From CAZFGK01 sp964518635 (GTDB taxonomy: Bacteria; Zixibacteria; MSB-5A5; GN15; FEB-12), in NCBI GenBank assembly GCA_964518635.1, contig CAZFGK010000027.1:1-25816 (forward strand): DNA of 25,816 bases, given 5' to 3'. Position 1 is the first letter of the stretch. Every line of letters begins with the position of its first letter. Below the pieces are notes generated by a model. That model did not search any database, was not told where the DNA came from, and was given only the letters and a program-made list of their open reading frames with translations. The position numbers and the translations under genes were made by a program. Positions 14,647 to 23,446 of this stretch are shown piece after piece.

Positions 14647-16611
14647 CTAATCGAGGAAGTGCCAGACTAAACCGATGCGATCCAGTCGTTCCGGCTGAAC
14701 TGCGAAATCACGCAACGCAGTCGCGCTATTCAGGCCATTAGTAATAATCCAGTGAATTTCAAATGACTTCATCACCAGACAGAGTGTCGAATACGATTCA
14801 GCAGTCCCGCCGATCGGTTCGCCGTACAGACCAGTCCACTCCGATACAAAGCGAACTTCAGTGGAGCCGCGCAATGTGATGAGACGGGAGCGAATTGGAA
14901 TTTCAAGATCACCTCCGACCGTTGCCTGAAATTGCGGGTGACGATCACGCTCAGGATCTGATGATGTCCATCCCCCCAGACTTCCAAAGAGGAGTCCTCC
15001 CTTGAAAACTCGAAGATCTCCTACCGCACCTAATGCAATGAAGCGACGATTCCTGTTATCCGGCTGAAATGAAATCGAACTACTATCGAGCGATGCAGAC
15101 CATCCAATTTCTTGTGACTGAACACCGGAGAGAAAAAGCAGACTCAGATTCGAATGCTCAGAACGGCGTGTGACGGTCGTTGAGAAAGAAAGTCTATGCT
15201 CATCTCTCAGATCACTTTTCCCTTGTTCAGTATAGACACTCAAAGATGGGACTGCGTTGCCGGTGCGAAACGGGAGAAAGAGCTCATGCAATGATGGGGC
15301 ACGTGAGGTGTATGACAATCCCCACCAGATCGACCATGCGTCCCCGGAAATACCGTATGTCGCAGAAAACGCAGGCAATAGATTTCGTCCGGCAGGGATG
15401 ACAAGAGAAGCCGTCATGCCGAAGACCGAGCGTGTATTTTTCTGAATGAGTGTTGTCCTTGCATCGTAACTTGTTCTCTGATTCACGCCCACGCCAGAAC
15501 GATATTCATCGCTTTGTATGCCGAGTGAAGACTGCACACCCCATCGACCAAACCAATGAGATTGCTGATACCCAAACCGATATTTCCACTGATCGAATCG
15601 ATTTGAGAGCACACCATCTGCATGACTGTGCTGCCTAGAATAGTCCAGTAGGATTGCTCGACTTGTCGAACGATTTTCCTTCGCGGTATGTCGACTCAGT
15701 GCCGCGTGAAGTTGTCGCTGCTGCAATTCACGCCGAACAACTGCCGCTCCAAGCTCTGGTTGAGTATAAATGGGAGCTTCGAGATCATTCAATGTCCCTG
15801 ATGCAGTCAATTCCCAACCACGAGCTAGCGGCTGCTTCAGAGACCCGGCATACTGATATTGGTCATATCGGCCAAAAGTTTCTGGATCGGTTGAAAGTCG
15901 ATAGCCGAGTCCGAGACTGATCTCACGGCCGTTCCGAAAACGATTGTGATAACGACCCCGTGTGTAGGAATAGTTCAATGTTCCTCGGTCATGAAGCAAC
16001 GTCGTCTGAGGATTCCCAAGAGTACCAGAGTCTAATGTGAAAACCGAGTTGACCAGATTGTTCGCACCAAACTGTTCCGTCATACCACTTAAGAAAACCT
16101 GATCCCCTTCCGCCATCATATCGGGAAGTGACAGCAGGTCTGTCGCTCCATTTGGTTCAAGTGCATGCTCAAAAGGATCGAGAGGGATCTGCTCATACAA
16201 ACTCCCAAATCCACCAATCTCTGTTCCGGCGATAGATGCAGTCGTGCGCATTGGCCATCGACGCCACGGTTCGAGATTCACCAATGGATGCAGCCATAGC
16301 ATGTCATCAGTCCCGTTCGGATAGCGCGCTCGACCAAGTTGCGGCAAATACGCGGCAGCTGTCTGTAACCAAGTAGCTGTTGAATCGTGATGGAGAGCAC
16401 TGGCAGATGGAATCTTGACTGATTGCTCTTCCCTTCTGGTTCTCTCTTCCCGCACTTCTTCCCGAAGTCGCAGAGCAAGTGAATCAGGGCGAAGACGGGT
16501 GGAGTCTGTTCTCGTTGAGTCGCTCGTTTGTGAGTGAGCGGATGAAATCCAGATGATTGCAATGATCACAACCAAGAACGGAGCATGCCGGATACATGCG
16601 AGTTGCTTCAT
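14647..16611 (-). CDS. TonB-dependent-receptor-like outer-membrane beta-barrel protein
   Basis: This is a 654-residue exported protein. The signal peptide covers about residues 1-27 (hydrophobic FLVVIIAIIWISSAHS, then Q). A charged Arg/Glu/Asp stretch follows, with alternating DST repeats and a short coiled-coil-like segment. From about residue 190 on, the sequence alternates aromatic and polar residues in amphipathic strands with Gly/Asn/Asp turns, ending RIGLVWHFLD, as expected for a large outer-membrane barrel. The N-terminal part (GGFGSLYEQ, FGANNLVNSVF) faintly recalls the plug of TonB receptors, but I see no TonB box or carboxypeptidase-like domain. An open frame reaches back to 17133, but that part lies inside the neighbouring membrane-protein gene. 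The ATG at 16611, with GGGAG just upstream, overlaps that gene by 4 nt. Confidence 0.7.
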   Translation of the reverse strand: MKQLACIRHAPFLVVIIAIIWISSAHSQTSDSTRTDSTRLRPDSLALRLREEVREERTRREEQSVKIPSASALHHDSTATWLQTAAAYLPQLGRARYPNGTDDMLWLHPLVNLEPWRRWPMRTTASIAGTEIGGFGSLYEQIPLDPFEHALEPNGATDLLSLPDMMAEGDQVFLSGMTEQFGANNLVNSVFTLDSGTLGNPQTTLLHDRGTLNYSYTRGRYHNRFRNGREISLGLGYRLSTDPETFGRYDQYQYAGSLKQPLARGWELTASGTLNDLEAPIYTQPELGAAVVRRELQQRQLHAALSRHTAKENRSTSRAILLDYSRQHSHADGVLSNRFDQWKYRFGYQQSHWFGRWGVQSSLGIQSDEYRSGVGVNQRTSYDARTTLIQKNTRSVFGMTASLVIPAGRNLLPAFSATYGISGDAWSIWWGLSYTSRAPSLHELFLPFRTGNAVPSLSVYTEQGKSDLRDEHRLSFSTTVTRRSEHSNLSLLFLSGVQSQEIGWSASLDSSSISFQPDNRNRRFIALGAVGDLRVFKGGLLFGSLGGWTSSDPERDRHPQFQATVGGDLEIPIRSRLITLRGSTEVRFVSEWTGLYGEPIGGTAESYSTLCLVMKSFEIHWIITNGLNSATALRDFAVQPERLDRIGLVWHFLD

Positions 16612-17216
16612 ACTCTCCCGACCCCGCCGACATTGAGTCTCCGCAGACGGACAATTACGGGAACGAGTGCAGGAAAGAGAAACGCGTGTAATGCAATTGG
16701 CATGAGACTGGTAAACATCCCGGTCACAAACCAGGGCCAGAAAGGCTGGTTCACCCACGCATCGACGGTATTCACGACAAGAAAAAATACTCCTGTTGAT
16801 AAGAGCCCACCGAGTGCCGCAAAGAGCCAGAGCATCATTCCTTTTCGGTTTCTTGTCAGATGAACTGAGATACCACAGGCAAGTGCCGCGAGGATTCCAC
16901 CACACACCTGAGCAGCCGCAACTGGCAACGGGGCTGGACCGAGCGGGTTGGCGAATGTCCAGAGGAGAATGCCAAAAATGGCTGTGAGGATCGCACTCCC
17001 TGCCCCCCACACCCCTGCGCTGATAAAGAGAAGCACAAAGATCGGTTTTATATTCACAAGCCAGACAAGGGAGAGTGACAAGACGTAATTGAGCGCAGCA
17101 AGCAATGCCGCCTGTACCAGCAGCGGCAACCACCGATCGTTCGTCTCGCGGGTGATTACTTTATCGCGTTGCACAATTGAATCATAGAAGTGTGAAGCAA
17201 CGTTGCTGATTCTCAT
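16608..17216 (-). CDS. ECF transporter S-component-like membrane protein
   Basis: This 202-residue protein has about six hydrophobic helices and a polar N-terminus of some 28 residues. The pattern resembles the substrate-binding S-components of energy-coupling-factor vitamin transporters: a first helix with AALLAALNYVLS, a glycine/alanine-rich AGVWGAGSAILTAIFG, and a loop NPLGPAPLPVAAAQ. I infer a vitamin- or cofactor-type small molecule, but no ECF ATPase or EcfT gene is present in the window. The 4-nt overlap with the barrel gene suggests the two work as an outer- and inner-membrane uptake pair. It could instead be an unrelated small integral membrane protein. Confidence 0.55.
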   Translation of the reverse strand: MRISNVASHFYDSIVQRDKVITRETNDRWLPLLVQAALLAALNYVLSLSLVWLVNIKPIFVLLFISAGVWGAGSAILTAIFGILLWTFANPLGPAPLPVAAAQVCGGILAALACGISVHLTRNRKGMMLWLFAALGGLLSTGVFFLVVNTVDAWVNQPFWPWFVTGMFTSLMPIALHAFLFPALVPVIVRLRRLNVGGVGRV

Positions 17217-17269
17217 TCATTCTCAGCGAATGCAACCTGTCATGTAAGCGATCATCAGGTGGTGAGCCG

Positions 17270-19507
17270 CTATCGAACAATCAGCAGTTTCTGTTTTGCT
17301 TCAGCCAGCAGGTCTTTTCTACTCGCATCGACGTAAAGCTTTGCGACCGCGAGATAGACTCCTCCGGCAACGGGTTCACCGTCCTGATTGTTCATATCCC
17401 AGGTGGCGGTGTACTCCGCGTAACGATATACACCAAGACGATCCTGCATCGGCGTGGTAAATGAAGAAGTCGCCACGTAGTCGCCGGAACTTGTGTAGAT
17501 GTCGATGCTCAGAAACGCGGATGCATATTCAGGAAATGTCGCTGAATTCGTCGGCCCTTCGAACCGAAAACTGATCGGAGCAGTCCCCATACTATGTACG
17601 ACTGCAGGATTCGGATAGGGATAGAGAACAGAACTGGGTCTCGAAATGAGTTCACTTTCTATCCCGGTAGTGTCGAAACTATTACCGAGAGCAAATCTCA
17701 GGATCGATGAATTCGGGAGTTGCTGTGAATACAAGAGCCGATTGATCGTCGCCGGTGCAAGCACCAGTGTGATCGAACGAAAACTATCAGGGCGGGCAAA
17801 TTCGATGGCGAGATTGGTAAAACTGGGGAGTGTGAAAAACTCGACTCGATGAGAGTCGAGTTTGTTCTCGAGCTGATAGATGGTCGAAATTCCCCATTGC
17901 ACAAAACTATCTGCTGGCTGACCGAGCAATCCAAAAATTGAAAGGACTTTAGTCAGATCAAGATCGTTGACACGGACGGTCCCGGTGCAGTCTTCACCAC
18001 CAGGGCCATTGAAGCACTGAATTGTTGTATCATCAATCAAAGTCACGGTATCAGTGCATGCGCCGAAATTGTCGACAGCGGTACAAAAGGAGTTCTCGTC
18101 GATTCGGAAGAGGAGAGTGAGAGAATCGACGCATTGCCCGACGCTGTCAACAGCAAAGCAGATTGTTGTTCGGTTTGCAGCTATGGTCTTGACATCAAGA
18201 TTTTGTAGCTCCTCAAATCGAATGTAGGTGGAGGCATTGTATTGAGGACGCAACTGTGTATCGGTCGGGAGAGTGACAAAAGGGAGATTGCTCACCTGTA
18301 TAAATTGGTTTTCAGGTATCTCTGGGAAATCCGATCCCTCTTCATAGCCGATCCCTGTTGGCGCGGCAGAAGCATATTGGCCTGTGAAATAGTTCCAGGT
18401 CGCAAATTCCGCCAGCGCAGTAGCAAGACTCATAGAGTCGACCCCGCTACTGATAAAAATCGCACGATTGATGGCATCAAGGGCATTCGGCCCGATGAGT
18501 CCGCATTCGGTCCAAATCCGTTTGATGATTCCCTGTCCAAATCGCTCACTCAGGTACAGCGGAAACAAAACTGCTGCATAAGGTCTAAATGGATCAGTGC
18601 CGGTAAATTCCTGCAATGATCTCCTTGGAGAGAGAAGAAAACCGCTTCTGTCGATATACGTGTAGTAGTCGTTGATATCATCGTAGACCTGTTCTTCCAT
18701 CCAGACTGCCGACATCTCCATCCAGTACCGACGCTGAATCCCTCCGGTGTTGTCAAACTCGCCGATGTCGATACCGAACTGAATCGCATGGAAATACTCG
18801 TGAGCCGTGGTCACCCGAATCGCATCCAACGGTCGATTCTTGTACCGTTCGAAATCTGCATAGTCGTTTTCAAGGACGAGATATGAGGTCGCAACGAAAT
18901 CTCCCGGAATATTGTGTGATTCCGGGTCGGAGTAGGTGAGTCCGAAAATGCCTGAGCTGAGATTTCTCAGATAAATGTCATACCGAGCATCGCCGCCTTC
19001 GATCACCCCCGTATCGACCGGAGGCTTGGGATAACCGAGCGTAATCACTTCAAAATTGTAGACAGAATCAGCAATACGCGCGACTGACTCCACGTAATCA
19101 GGCACCCCATCCCCGTCTGAGTCGACATTGGATTGATAGACTGCATCATTCCCTGACGTGGTGTAGTGAATAGTGAAAAAACCACCCGGCGACAGAAAAC
19201 TGGACGGCAAATCAGGACGCAGCGGATCAGCTGCATTTGTTCCTCGAAGGAATCGGGGATCGATCAGTTCACGTTGCCCTAGAAAATTGAGCACCGCGCT
19301 CGTCCCGCATCGCGGATGACAGAGTTCGTCATCACAGGGGGGCTCGCTCATCGTAGCAAATCCGCTCGGCGGTAGACCGGTAACTCGGCGATATTCATCG
19401 ACAATCTGAATGGCGATGGAATCCGGCAGATACTCCTGTGCCATGCTCATCGAGATCATTGATGCAACTAACAGAAAAGAGAAAGCTAAGAGTTTCATTC
19501 TGTTCAT
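17270..19507 (-). CDS. Secreted zinc metalloprotease-like protein with FlgD-type C-terminal domain
   Basis: This 745-residue protein begins with a signal peptide (MKLLAFSFLLVASMISMSMAQ). A Ca-binding DxDGDG stretch (DSDGDGVPDYVE, 129-140) precedes the catalytic part. HEYFH at 236-240 is an HExxH zinc motif, and Glu 264 in MEMSAVWMEE is the likely third ligand. This layout resembles the MXAN_6640 group of putative metalloproteases. Residues 450-507 hold three spaced C-x8-C units. The final 110 residues (YPYPNPA, then DMNNQDGEPVAGGVYLAVAK, ending KLLIVR) form a FlgD Ig-like domain that often marks cell-surface or type-9-secreted proteins. Start at 19507 (ATGA overlap with the PHP gene; AAGGA upstream); ATG 19498 is an alternative. 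Confidence 0.72.
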   Translation of the reverse strand: MNRMKLLAFSFLLVASMISMSMAQEYLPDSIAIQIVDEYRRVTGLPPSGFATMSEPPCDDELCHPRCGTSAVLNFLGQRELIDPRFLRGTNAADPLRPDLPSSFLSPGGFFTIHYTTSGNDAVYQSNVDSDGDGVPDYVESVARIADSVYNFEVITLGYPKPPVDTGVIEGGDARYDIYLRNLSSGIFGLTYSDPESHNIPGDFVATSYLVLENDYADFERYKNRPLDAIRVTTAHEYFHAIQFGIDIGEFDNTGGIQRRYWMEMSAVWMEEQVYDDINDYYTYIDRSGFLLSPRRSLQEFTGTDPFRPYAAVLFPLYLSERFGQGIIKRIWTECGLIGPNALDAINRAIFISSGVDSMSLATALAEFATWNYFTGQYASAAPTGIGYEEGSDFPEIPENQFIQVSNLPFVTLPTDTQLRPQYNASTYIRFEELQNLDVKTIAANRTTICFAVDSVGQCVDSLTLLFRIDENSFCTAVDNFGACTDTVTLIDDTTIQCFNGPGGEDCTGTVRVNDLDLTKVLSIFGLLGQPADSFVQWGISTIYQLENKLDSHRVEFFTLPSFTNLAIEFARPDSFRSITLVLAPATINRLLYSQQLPNSSILRFALGNSFDTTGIESELISRPSSVLYPYPNPAVVHSMGTAPISFRFEGPTNSATFPEYASAFLSIDIYTSSGDYVATSSFTTPMQDRLGVYRYAEYTATWDMNNQDGEPVAGGVYLAVAKLYVDASRKDLLAEAKQKLLIVR

Positions 19508-20394
19508 CGGGAAAGGGTTCCTTTTGAAGTGTACGCTACAGAAGATACCACAGAGATCTTTCTTACGCTCTGGACATCGTCGATCCGCGCAAGGAGTGCG
19601 CCGAGAAGTTCCCGGGTCATTCCCGCCATTCCGAGCGGGAAATTCCGCCCCGGGCGACCATGAAAATCGGTTCCACCTGAAATGAGCAGTCCAAATCTCT
19701 TTGCAGTCTCTCGCAGCTGAGTCGACTGGCTACTCGAATGATTTGTATGGTAGACTTCGATTCCGTCCAGCCCCATCGGTACCAGTCGTTCGATGTACTT
19801 GTGCATTTCGGCTATTCCCGGATGTGCCATGATGGTGATCCCCCCGGCCTGGTGGACAGATTCGATTGCTACTGCCGGATCCCAGGTCGACTTGGGGACA
19901 TAGGCTGGGCAATCGTAGCCGAGATATTTCCGAAATCCCTCTTCAATCGTCCGTACCACGCGATGTTCAATGAGTGCCTCAGCAATATGTGGTCGACCGA
20001 CGACTGAATTGCCTGCAATACGGGCGACGGTCTCATGCTCAATCTCTACCCCCAGGCTTTTCAGACGATCGACAATCTTGCTGCCACGCTCTTTGCGCAT
20101 GACCTGAAAACTATCCAGCGATGTTCGAAGATTCTTGTCTGTGGCGTCAAACCCATAGGCGAGCATGTGCATATCGGCGCCGAAACAGTCGACCGAAAGC
20201 TCAGCGCCGGTGATGAATTTCGGATCTCCATCAAGGAGTGCCGCACTGATCGCATCACTACCATCTATGGTATCGTGATCGGTGACAGAGAAACAGTAAA
20301 GCCCCGATTCACGAACCAGATCAAGCAGTTGCATCGGGGTGAGGACCCCGTCACTGGCAGAGGTGTGCATGTGAAGGTCGATTTTAACTGACAT
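19504..20394 (-). CDS. PHP-domain phosphoesterase, TrpH/RNase AM-like
   Basis: This 296-residue cytoplasmic protein has the short PHP architecture of E. coli YciV/TrpH (RNase AM). Motifs are DLHMHTSASDG (His 8, His 10, Asp 15), VTDHDTIDG, GAELSVD, VGRPHIAEAL, IMAHPG, and GTDFHG near the C-terminus. Characterised relatives remove nucleotides from the 5' end of short RNAs or dephosphorylate 3',5'-nucleoside bisphosphates. It lies 33 nt after ftcD, with GGGAG just before its ATG, and overlaps the protease gene by 4 nt. It is a different branch from the CehA-like PHP protein at 11639. Confidence 0.88.
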   Translation of the reverse strand: MSVKIDLHMHTSASDGVLTPMQLLDLVRESGLYCFSVTDHDTIDGSDAISAALLDGDPKFITGAELSVDCFGADMHMLAYGFDATDKNLRTSLDSFQVMRKERGSKIVDRLKSLGVEIEHETVARIAGNSVVGRPHIAEALIEHRVVRTIEEGFRKYLGYDCPAYVPKSTWDPAVAIESVHQAGGITIMAHPGIAEMHKYIERLVPMGLDGIEVYHTNHSSSQSTQLRETAKRFGLLISGGTDFHGRPGRNFPLGMAGMTRELLGALLARIDDVQSVRKISVVSSVAYTSKGTLSR

Positions 20395-20427
20395 AAACTC
20401 CCAGATTACGAAGCAGATTGTAGAAGT

Positions 20428-21984
20428 TCATGAGAGTGCGCTCACGCCGAGTTTTTCGTCCACATAGGAACGAATTTCCCGAACGAGAGTATTCCCCTCT
20501 GTCCGAATTGCATCGGCCTTCTTTTTCAAAGTCACTCGAAATGACTCATCAGTTATTGAACCAAGATTAATGCTCACGTTGTAATATCCCCCTTCAATCG
20601 CCGCCTGTCCCATCAGAGCCGCAACTCCGGCGTCAGAAAGTGATGCCTGATTCCCTTTTCGGGCGACGACAGCAATCAAACGAAGGAGGTCCCGCACGAC
20701 GGTCATCGTTTCAAGAGGGGCTTGTGCGGCGGCCTGATACCCAGATTGAATCGCTGCATCTCTTTCCTGCTGTTGTGGCTCACTTGCCTTGGGGAGCTTA
20801 AATGCACTCATCACTTTCATGAATGCTTCGGTATCTTCGACAATGAGCATCTCAAGCCGCTTACGAAGCTGATCGGCCTGATCACGGATGCTGCTCAGCT
20901 CATCTCGAACATCGGCGTACGCTTTCTTCCCGATGCTCAATCGACAGACCATTGCAGTCAATGCACCAGCTAGTGATCCTGCTGCGGCTGCTACCGATCC
21001 TCCCCCCGGAGCCGGACTTGCCGAGGCCACCTGATCAAAGAGCGATTCTTCCGGCGTACTGGATGATCCGGGCATGCTCGACATCGCCACCCGAAGCTTC
21101 TCGTCCAGAATTTGCGCCTTCGAAAACTTCTCAATTCTCAAATAGTGCTCGGCCGCCGCAAAGAGTGCTTCACTCGGCAGAAGTCCGACAATCTCCGACG
21201 AGGTGACCATCACGCCGTATCGTTCGGCTTCGCTCTTGATGGTCTCAAAGACCCGATGAATCGGAGTCTTGGTGTAGTTGGTCAGATTCATCGAAATCTG
21301 TGCCTGATTTCTCTCTTTAATATCGAAACCAAGTGCCTTGACAAAGCGATAGCCACCGGTCAGGTGACGTACGGCATCGGCAATACGACCGGCGATGGTC
21401 ACATCGGAGGTCCCCAGATAGACATTATAGGCGACCAGCGGATAACGAACACCGATTGCCGTCGCACCCGCTTTCAGATTGATTATTCGCGGTCCGTAAT
21501 CGGGGAAACGTTCGGGATCGGTTGCAATCGAGTCCCGAATCCCTTCGTATTCGCCGGCACGCACACTCGCCAGGTTCTTTCGCTTTGTATTGGTGGCGGC
21601 ATCTTCATAGAGATAGACCGGAATTTTCAATTCGTCGCCGACTCGTTTGGCGAGGGCATGCGCCAGTTCGATTGCTTCTTCAGTCGTCACGTCCCCGAGA
21701 GGAATAAACGGGCAAACATCGCAGGCCCCCATTCGCGGATGCGCACCGGAATGGGTGGACATGTCGATCAGTTCTGCTGCTTTCTGATAACCGCGATACG
21801 CCGCCTCGACCACCAGATTCGGCGGAGCAACAAAGGTGATCACCGCTCGATTGTGATCGGCATCCATTTCATGATCAAGCAGGATCGCGCCGTTCACCGA
21901 CGAAATAGCCTCAATGATTGCGGTGATGACCTCAGGGCGACGCCCCTCAGAAAAATTCGGAACACATTCAATCAATCGTGACAC
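20428..21984 (-). CDS. ftcD: Bifunctional glutamate formimidoyltransferase / formimidoyltetrahydrofolate cyclodeaminase
   Basis: This 518-residue fusion is close to the animal enzyme (about 541). Residues 1-300 are the formiminotransferase (CVPNFSEGR, ADHNRAVITF, HPRMGACDVCPFIP, with His 82 at the catalytic histidine position, and NLTNYTKTPIHRVFE). Residues about 310-518 are the cyclodeaminase, beginning ESLFDQVASASPAPGGGSVAAAAGSLAGAL. It moves the formimino group of N-formiminoglutamate, the end product of histidine breakdown, to tetrahydrofolate and deaminates it to 5,10-methenyl-THF. No hut genes are nearby. The start is GTG, with AGAGG 11 nt upstream. Confidence 0.95.
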   Translation of the reverse strand: MSRLIECVPNFSEGRRPEVITAIIEAISSVNGAILLDHEMDADHNRAVITFVAPPNLVVEAAYRGYQKAAELIDMSTHSGAHPRMGACDVCPFIPLGDVTTEEAIELAHALAKRVGDELKIPVYLYEDAATNTKRKNLASVRAGEYEGIRDSIATDPERFPDYGPRIINLKAGATAIGVRYPLVAYNVYLGTSDVTIAGRIADAVRHLTGGYRFVKALGFDIKERNQAQISMNLTNYTKTPIHRVFETIKSEAERYGVMVTSSEIVGLLPSEALFAAAEHYLRIEKFSKAQILDEKLRVAMSSMPGSSSTPEESLFDQVASASPAPGGGSVAAAAGSLAGALTAMVCRLSIGKKAYADVRDELSSIRDQADQLRKRLEMLIVEDTEAFMKVMSAFKLPKASEPQQQERDAAIQSGYQAAAQAPLETMTVVRDLLRLIAVVARKGNQASLSDAGVAALMGQAAIEGGYYNVSINLGSITDESFRVTLKKKADAIRTEGNTLVREIRSYVDEKLGVSALS

Positions 21985-22113
21985 GGTAGCACTAACCTCT
22001 TTGCAATGGTCAGAGAATTCAAAATTTGTTACCAGTGAAGGTAGGATATCAGATCGTCAAAATGAAGTCTATTCAATACCGAAATGGAAGAGTATGAGAG
22101 AAAATGACCGGGG
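21985..22113. other. 129-bp intergenic region between DUF3108 gene and ftcD
   Basis: This is the longest gap in the window. It is AT-rich. I see no ORF, convincing terminator hairpin or well-spaced promoter pair. TTGACG and TTGAAT occur on the minus strand without good -10 boxes. It probably holds the ftcD promoter, since the gene clusters on either side look separate. Confidence 0.4.
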
Positions 22114-22953
22114 CTAGAGCTCAGCTAGTTCGCCGAGCTTGAAAGAGGTCAATTCAGCGACAACCGAACCGACGATGATCTTCGATTTCATAAGGACCGG
22201 GAGACGAAGACGGTCATCGGTCAGCCAGACGGTCAGCTTCCCTTCATGCTTGAACAGCCCGACATCATTGGTAAGTGGTTCGACTACGAGACAATCGAAT
22301 TCACCGGCCTTGACCGTAATCCGCTCTTTGCGCAGAATCTTGACTTCGATATTGTTTTTGTGACCGTCGATGAAATTCTGCAGAAAAAATGACTTCCCGA
22401 CCACCAGGGGCTGACAACGAATGAAATAGATAGAGGAAAGGGCATCCTGGGTGAAAGGATCAAGCTGATAGGTTGAATCTTTATAGATGACCTGACGGTT
22501 GAGCTGATCGAATTCATATTTTCGCTCAGCCCGGTAGTTTCCTTCCCGAATTCGCTTGTCGAATCGCCAGCTAAAAAGCCCGTTGGCATCAATGATAGAC
22601 TCAATCCGATCATCGACCGGATAGAGAGTGGTAAAGAAATCATTGGAGTGTGCAGTAGAGATAATCTGATAGGATGGTCGACCCTTGTAGTCTACGAGTG
22701 AGGCGACTTCGAGTGTGGCGGTTCCGGCATTAATAAATCCATAGTTAATATCGAATTCAAGTTTCTCACCAACACCAAATGCGTCATTCTGGACATAGCG
22801 ATCCTCAATTGTCGATCCGACCGCCACTGATTCAATCGGATTACTCTCTGCTGCGCCAAGTCGCCAGACAACGAGATAGCTCCCTCCAACCAGAATTCCT
22901 GTCGCAAATGTGATCAGGATAATTCGGCGGAGCCAATGACTAACGAACTGCAT
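22114..22953 (-). CDS. DUF3108 domain protein, envelope-associated
   Basis: This is a 279-residue protein. One N-terminal hydrophobic helix (residues 8-32, preceded by WLRR) acts as a signal or anchor. After it comes a beta-rich domain: GEKLEFDINYGFINAGTATLEV, AHSNDFFTTLYPVDDRIES, FDKRIREGNYRAERKYEFD, and KAGEFDCLVVEPLTNDVGLF with KLTVWLTDDRLRLPVLMKSKI. These are the recurring features of DUF3108, a periplasmic or outer-membrane-facing lipocalin-like beta protein of unknown function. The open frame extends to 23136 inside the phosphatase gene; ATG 22953, with CGGAG 8 nt upstream, is the likely start and overlaps that gene by 14 nt. Confidence 0.85.
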   Translation of the reverse strand: MQFVSHWLRRIILITFATGILVGGSYLVVWRLGAAESNPIESVAVGSTIEDRYVQNDAFGVGEKLEFDINYGFINAGTATLEVASLVDYKGRPSYQIISTAHSNDFFTTLYPVDDRIESIIDANGLFSWRFDKRIREGNYRAERKYEFDQLNRQVIYKDSTYQLDPFTQDALSSIYFIRCQPLVVGKSFFLQNFIDGHKNNIEVKILRKERITVKAGEFDCLVVEPLTNDVGLFKHEGKLTVWLTDDRLRLPVLMKSKIIVGSVVAELTSFKLGELAEL

Positions 22954-23443
22954 GCGTGGCTCCGTGAAGATCGATTCGTCGAATGAACTCCTGCAGATGC
23001 TCCCCGAGGACCTCGCCAATTTCAAGAAAAGTCTGATTGTATCGATCAGGGGAAAGCCCAATTGGGTCATCCACTCCTTCCCCATCCTTCCCTGATACAG
23101 GAAAGTTCTTGAACAAGAAGGTCTTTTCAACTGCACCCGGAGCGAGCCGCAGAATCTCCCTGATATGTTCGGGACTCATTCCGATAATCAGGTCAACCGT
23201 CTCGGCCAAGGCGCGAGTCATCGGCTGGGAGGCATGATCAGCAAGTGATCCATCCCACAATTTGACCGCTTCCGCGGCATATTTGGTCGCAGGGAATCCG
23301 GTTGGAGCAGTGATCCCTGCGGAGATGACTTTGAATTTCCCCGGGCGTTCTTTATCGAGAAGCACGCGAAGGGCCGCCTCAGCCATAGGTGAACGGCAGG
23401 TGTTTCCAGTGCAGACAAAGAGAATGGTAAATATTTTTGACAT
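22940..23443 (-). CDS. Low-molecular-weight phosphatase, probable protein-arginine-phosphatase type (YwlE-like)
   Basis: This 167-residue protein of the LMW-PTP family has the P-loop CTGNTCRS (Cys 11, Arg 17) and the general-acid aspartate in VDDPIG. The residue before the second cysteine of the loop is Thr 15. In Bacillus YwlE a threonine here (CTGNTCRS) confers phosphoarginine specificity, whereas tyrosine phosphatases carry a hydrophobic residue, typically CxGNICRS. The gene follows tsaC by 3 nt, as YwlE-type genes often lie near ywlC/tsaC. A tyrosine-phosphatase role in polysaccharide export is the alternative, given the nearby GDP-mannose gene. Specificity is inferred from one residue plus context. 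Confidence 0.82.
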   Translation of the reverse strand: MSKIFTILFVCTGNTCRSPMAEAALRVLLDKERPGKFKVISAGITAPTGFPATKYAAEAVKLWDGSLADHASQPMTRALAETVDLIIGMSPEHIREILRLAPGAVEKTFLFKNFPVSGKDGEGVDDPIGLSPDRYNQTFLEIGEVLGEHLQEFIRRIDLHGATHAVR

Positions 23444-23446
23444 CAG

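Noticed and set aside
16612..17133. N-terminal extension of the barrel protein
   Set aside because: The frame is open for 174 codons before the ATG at 16611, but it overlaps the S-component-like gene entirely, is Cys/Arg-rich, and would bury the obvious signal peptide inside the protein.
21112..21981. 289-residue plus-strand open frame
   Set aside because: It is antisense to ftcD over the formiminotransferase domain. It is rich in Arg, His and Ile with no known motif, and no ribosome site or neighbouring plus-strand gene supports it.
22954..23136. N-terminal extension of the DUF3108 protein
   Set aside because: It overlaps the phosphatase gene in another frame; the ATG at 22953 is followed by a signal/anchor helix and preceded by a ribosome site.
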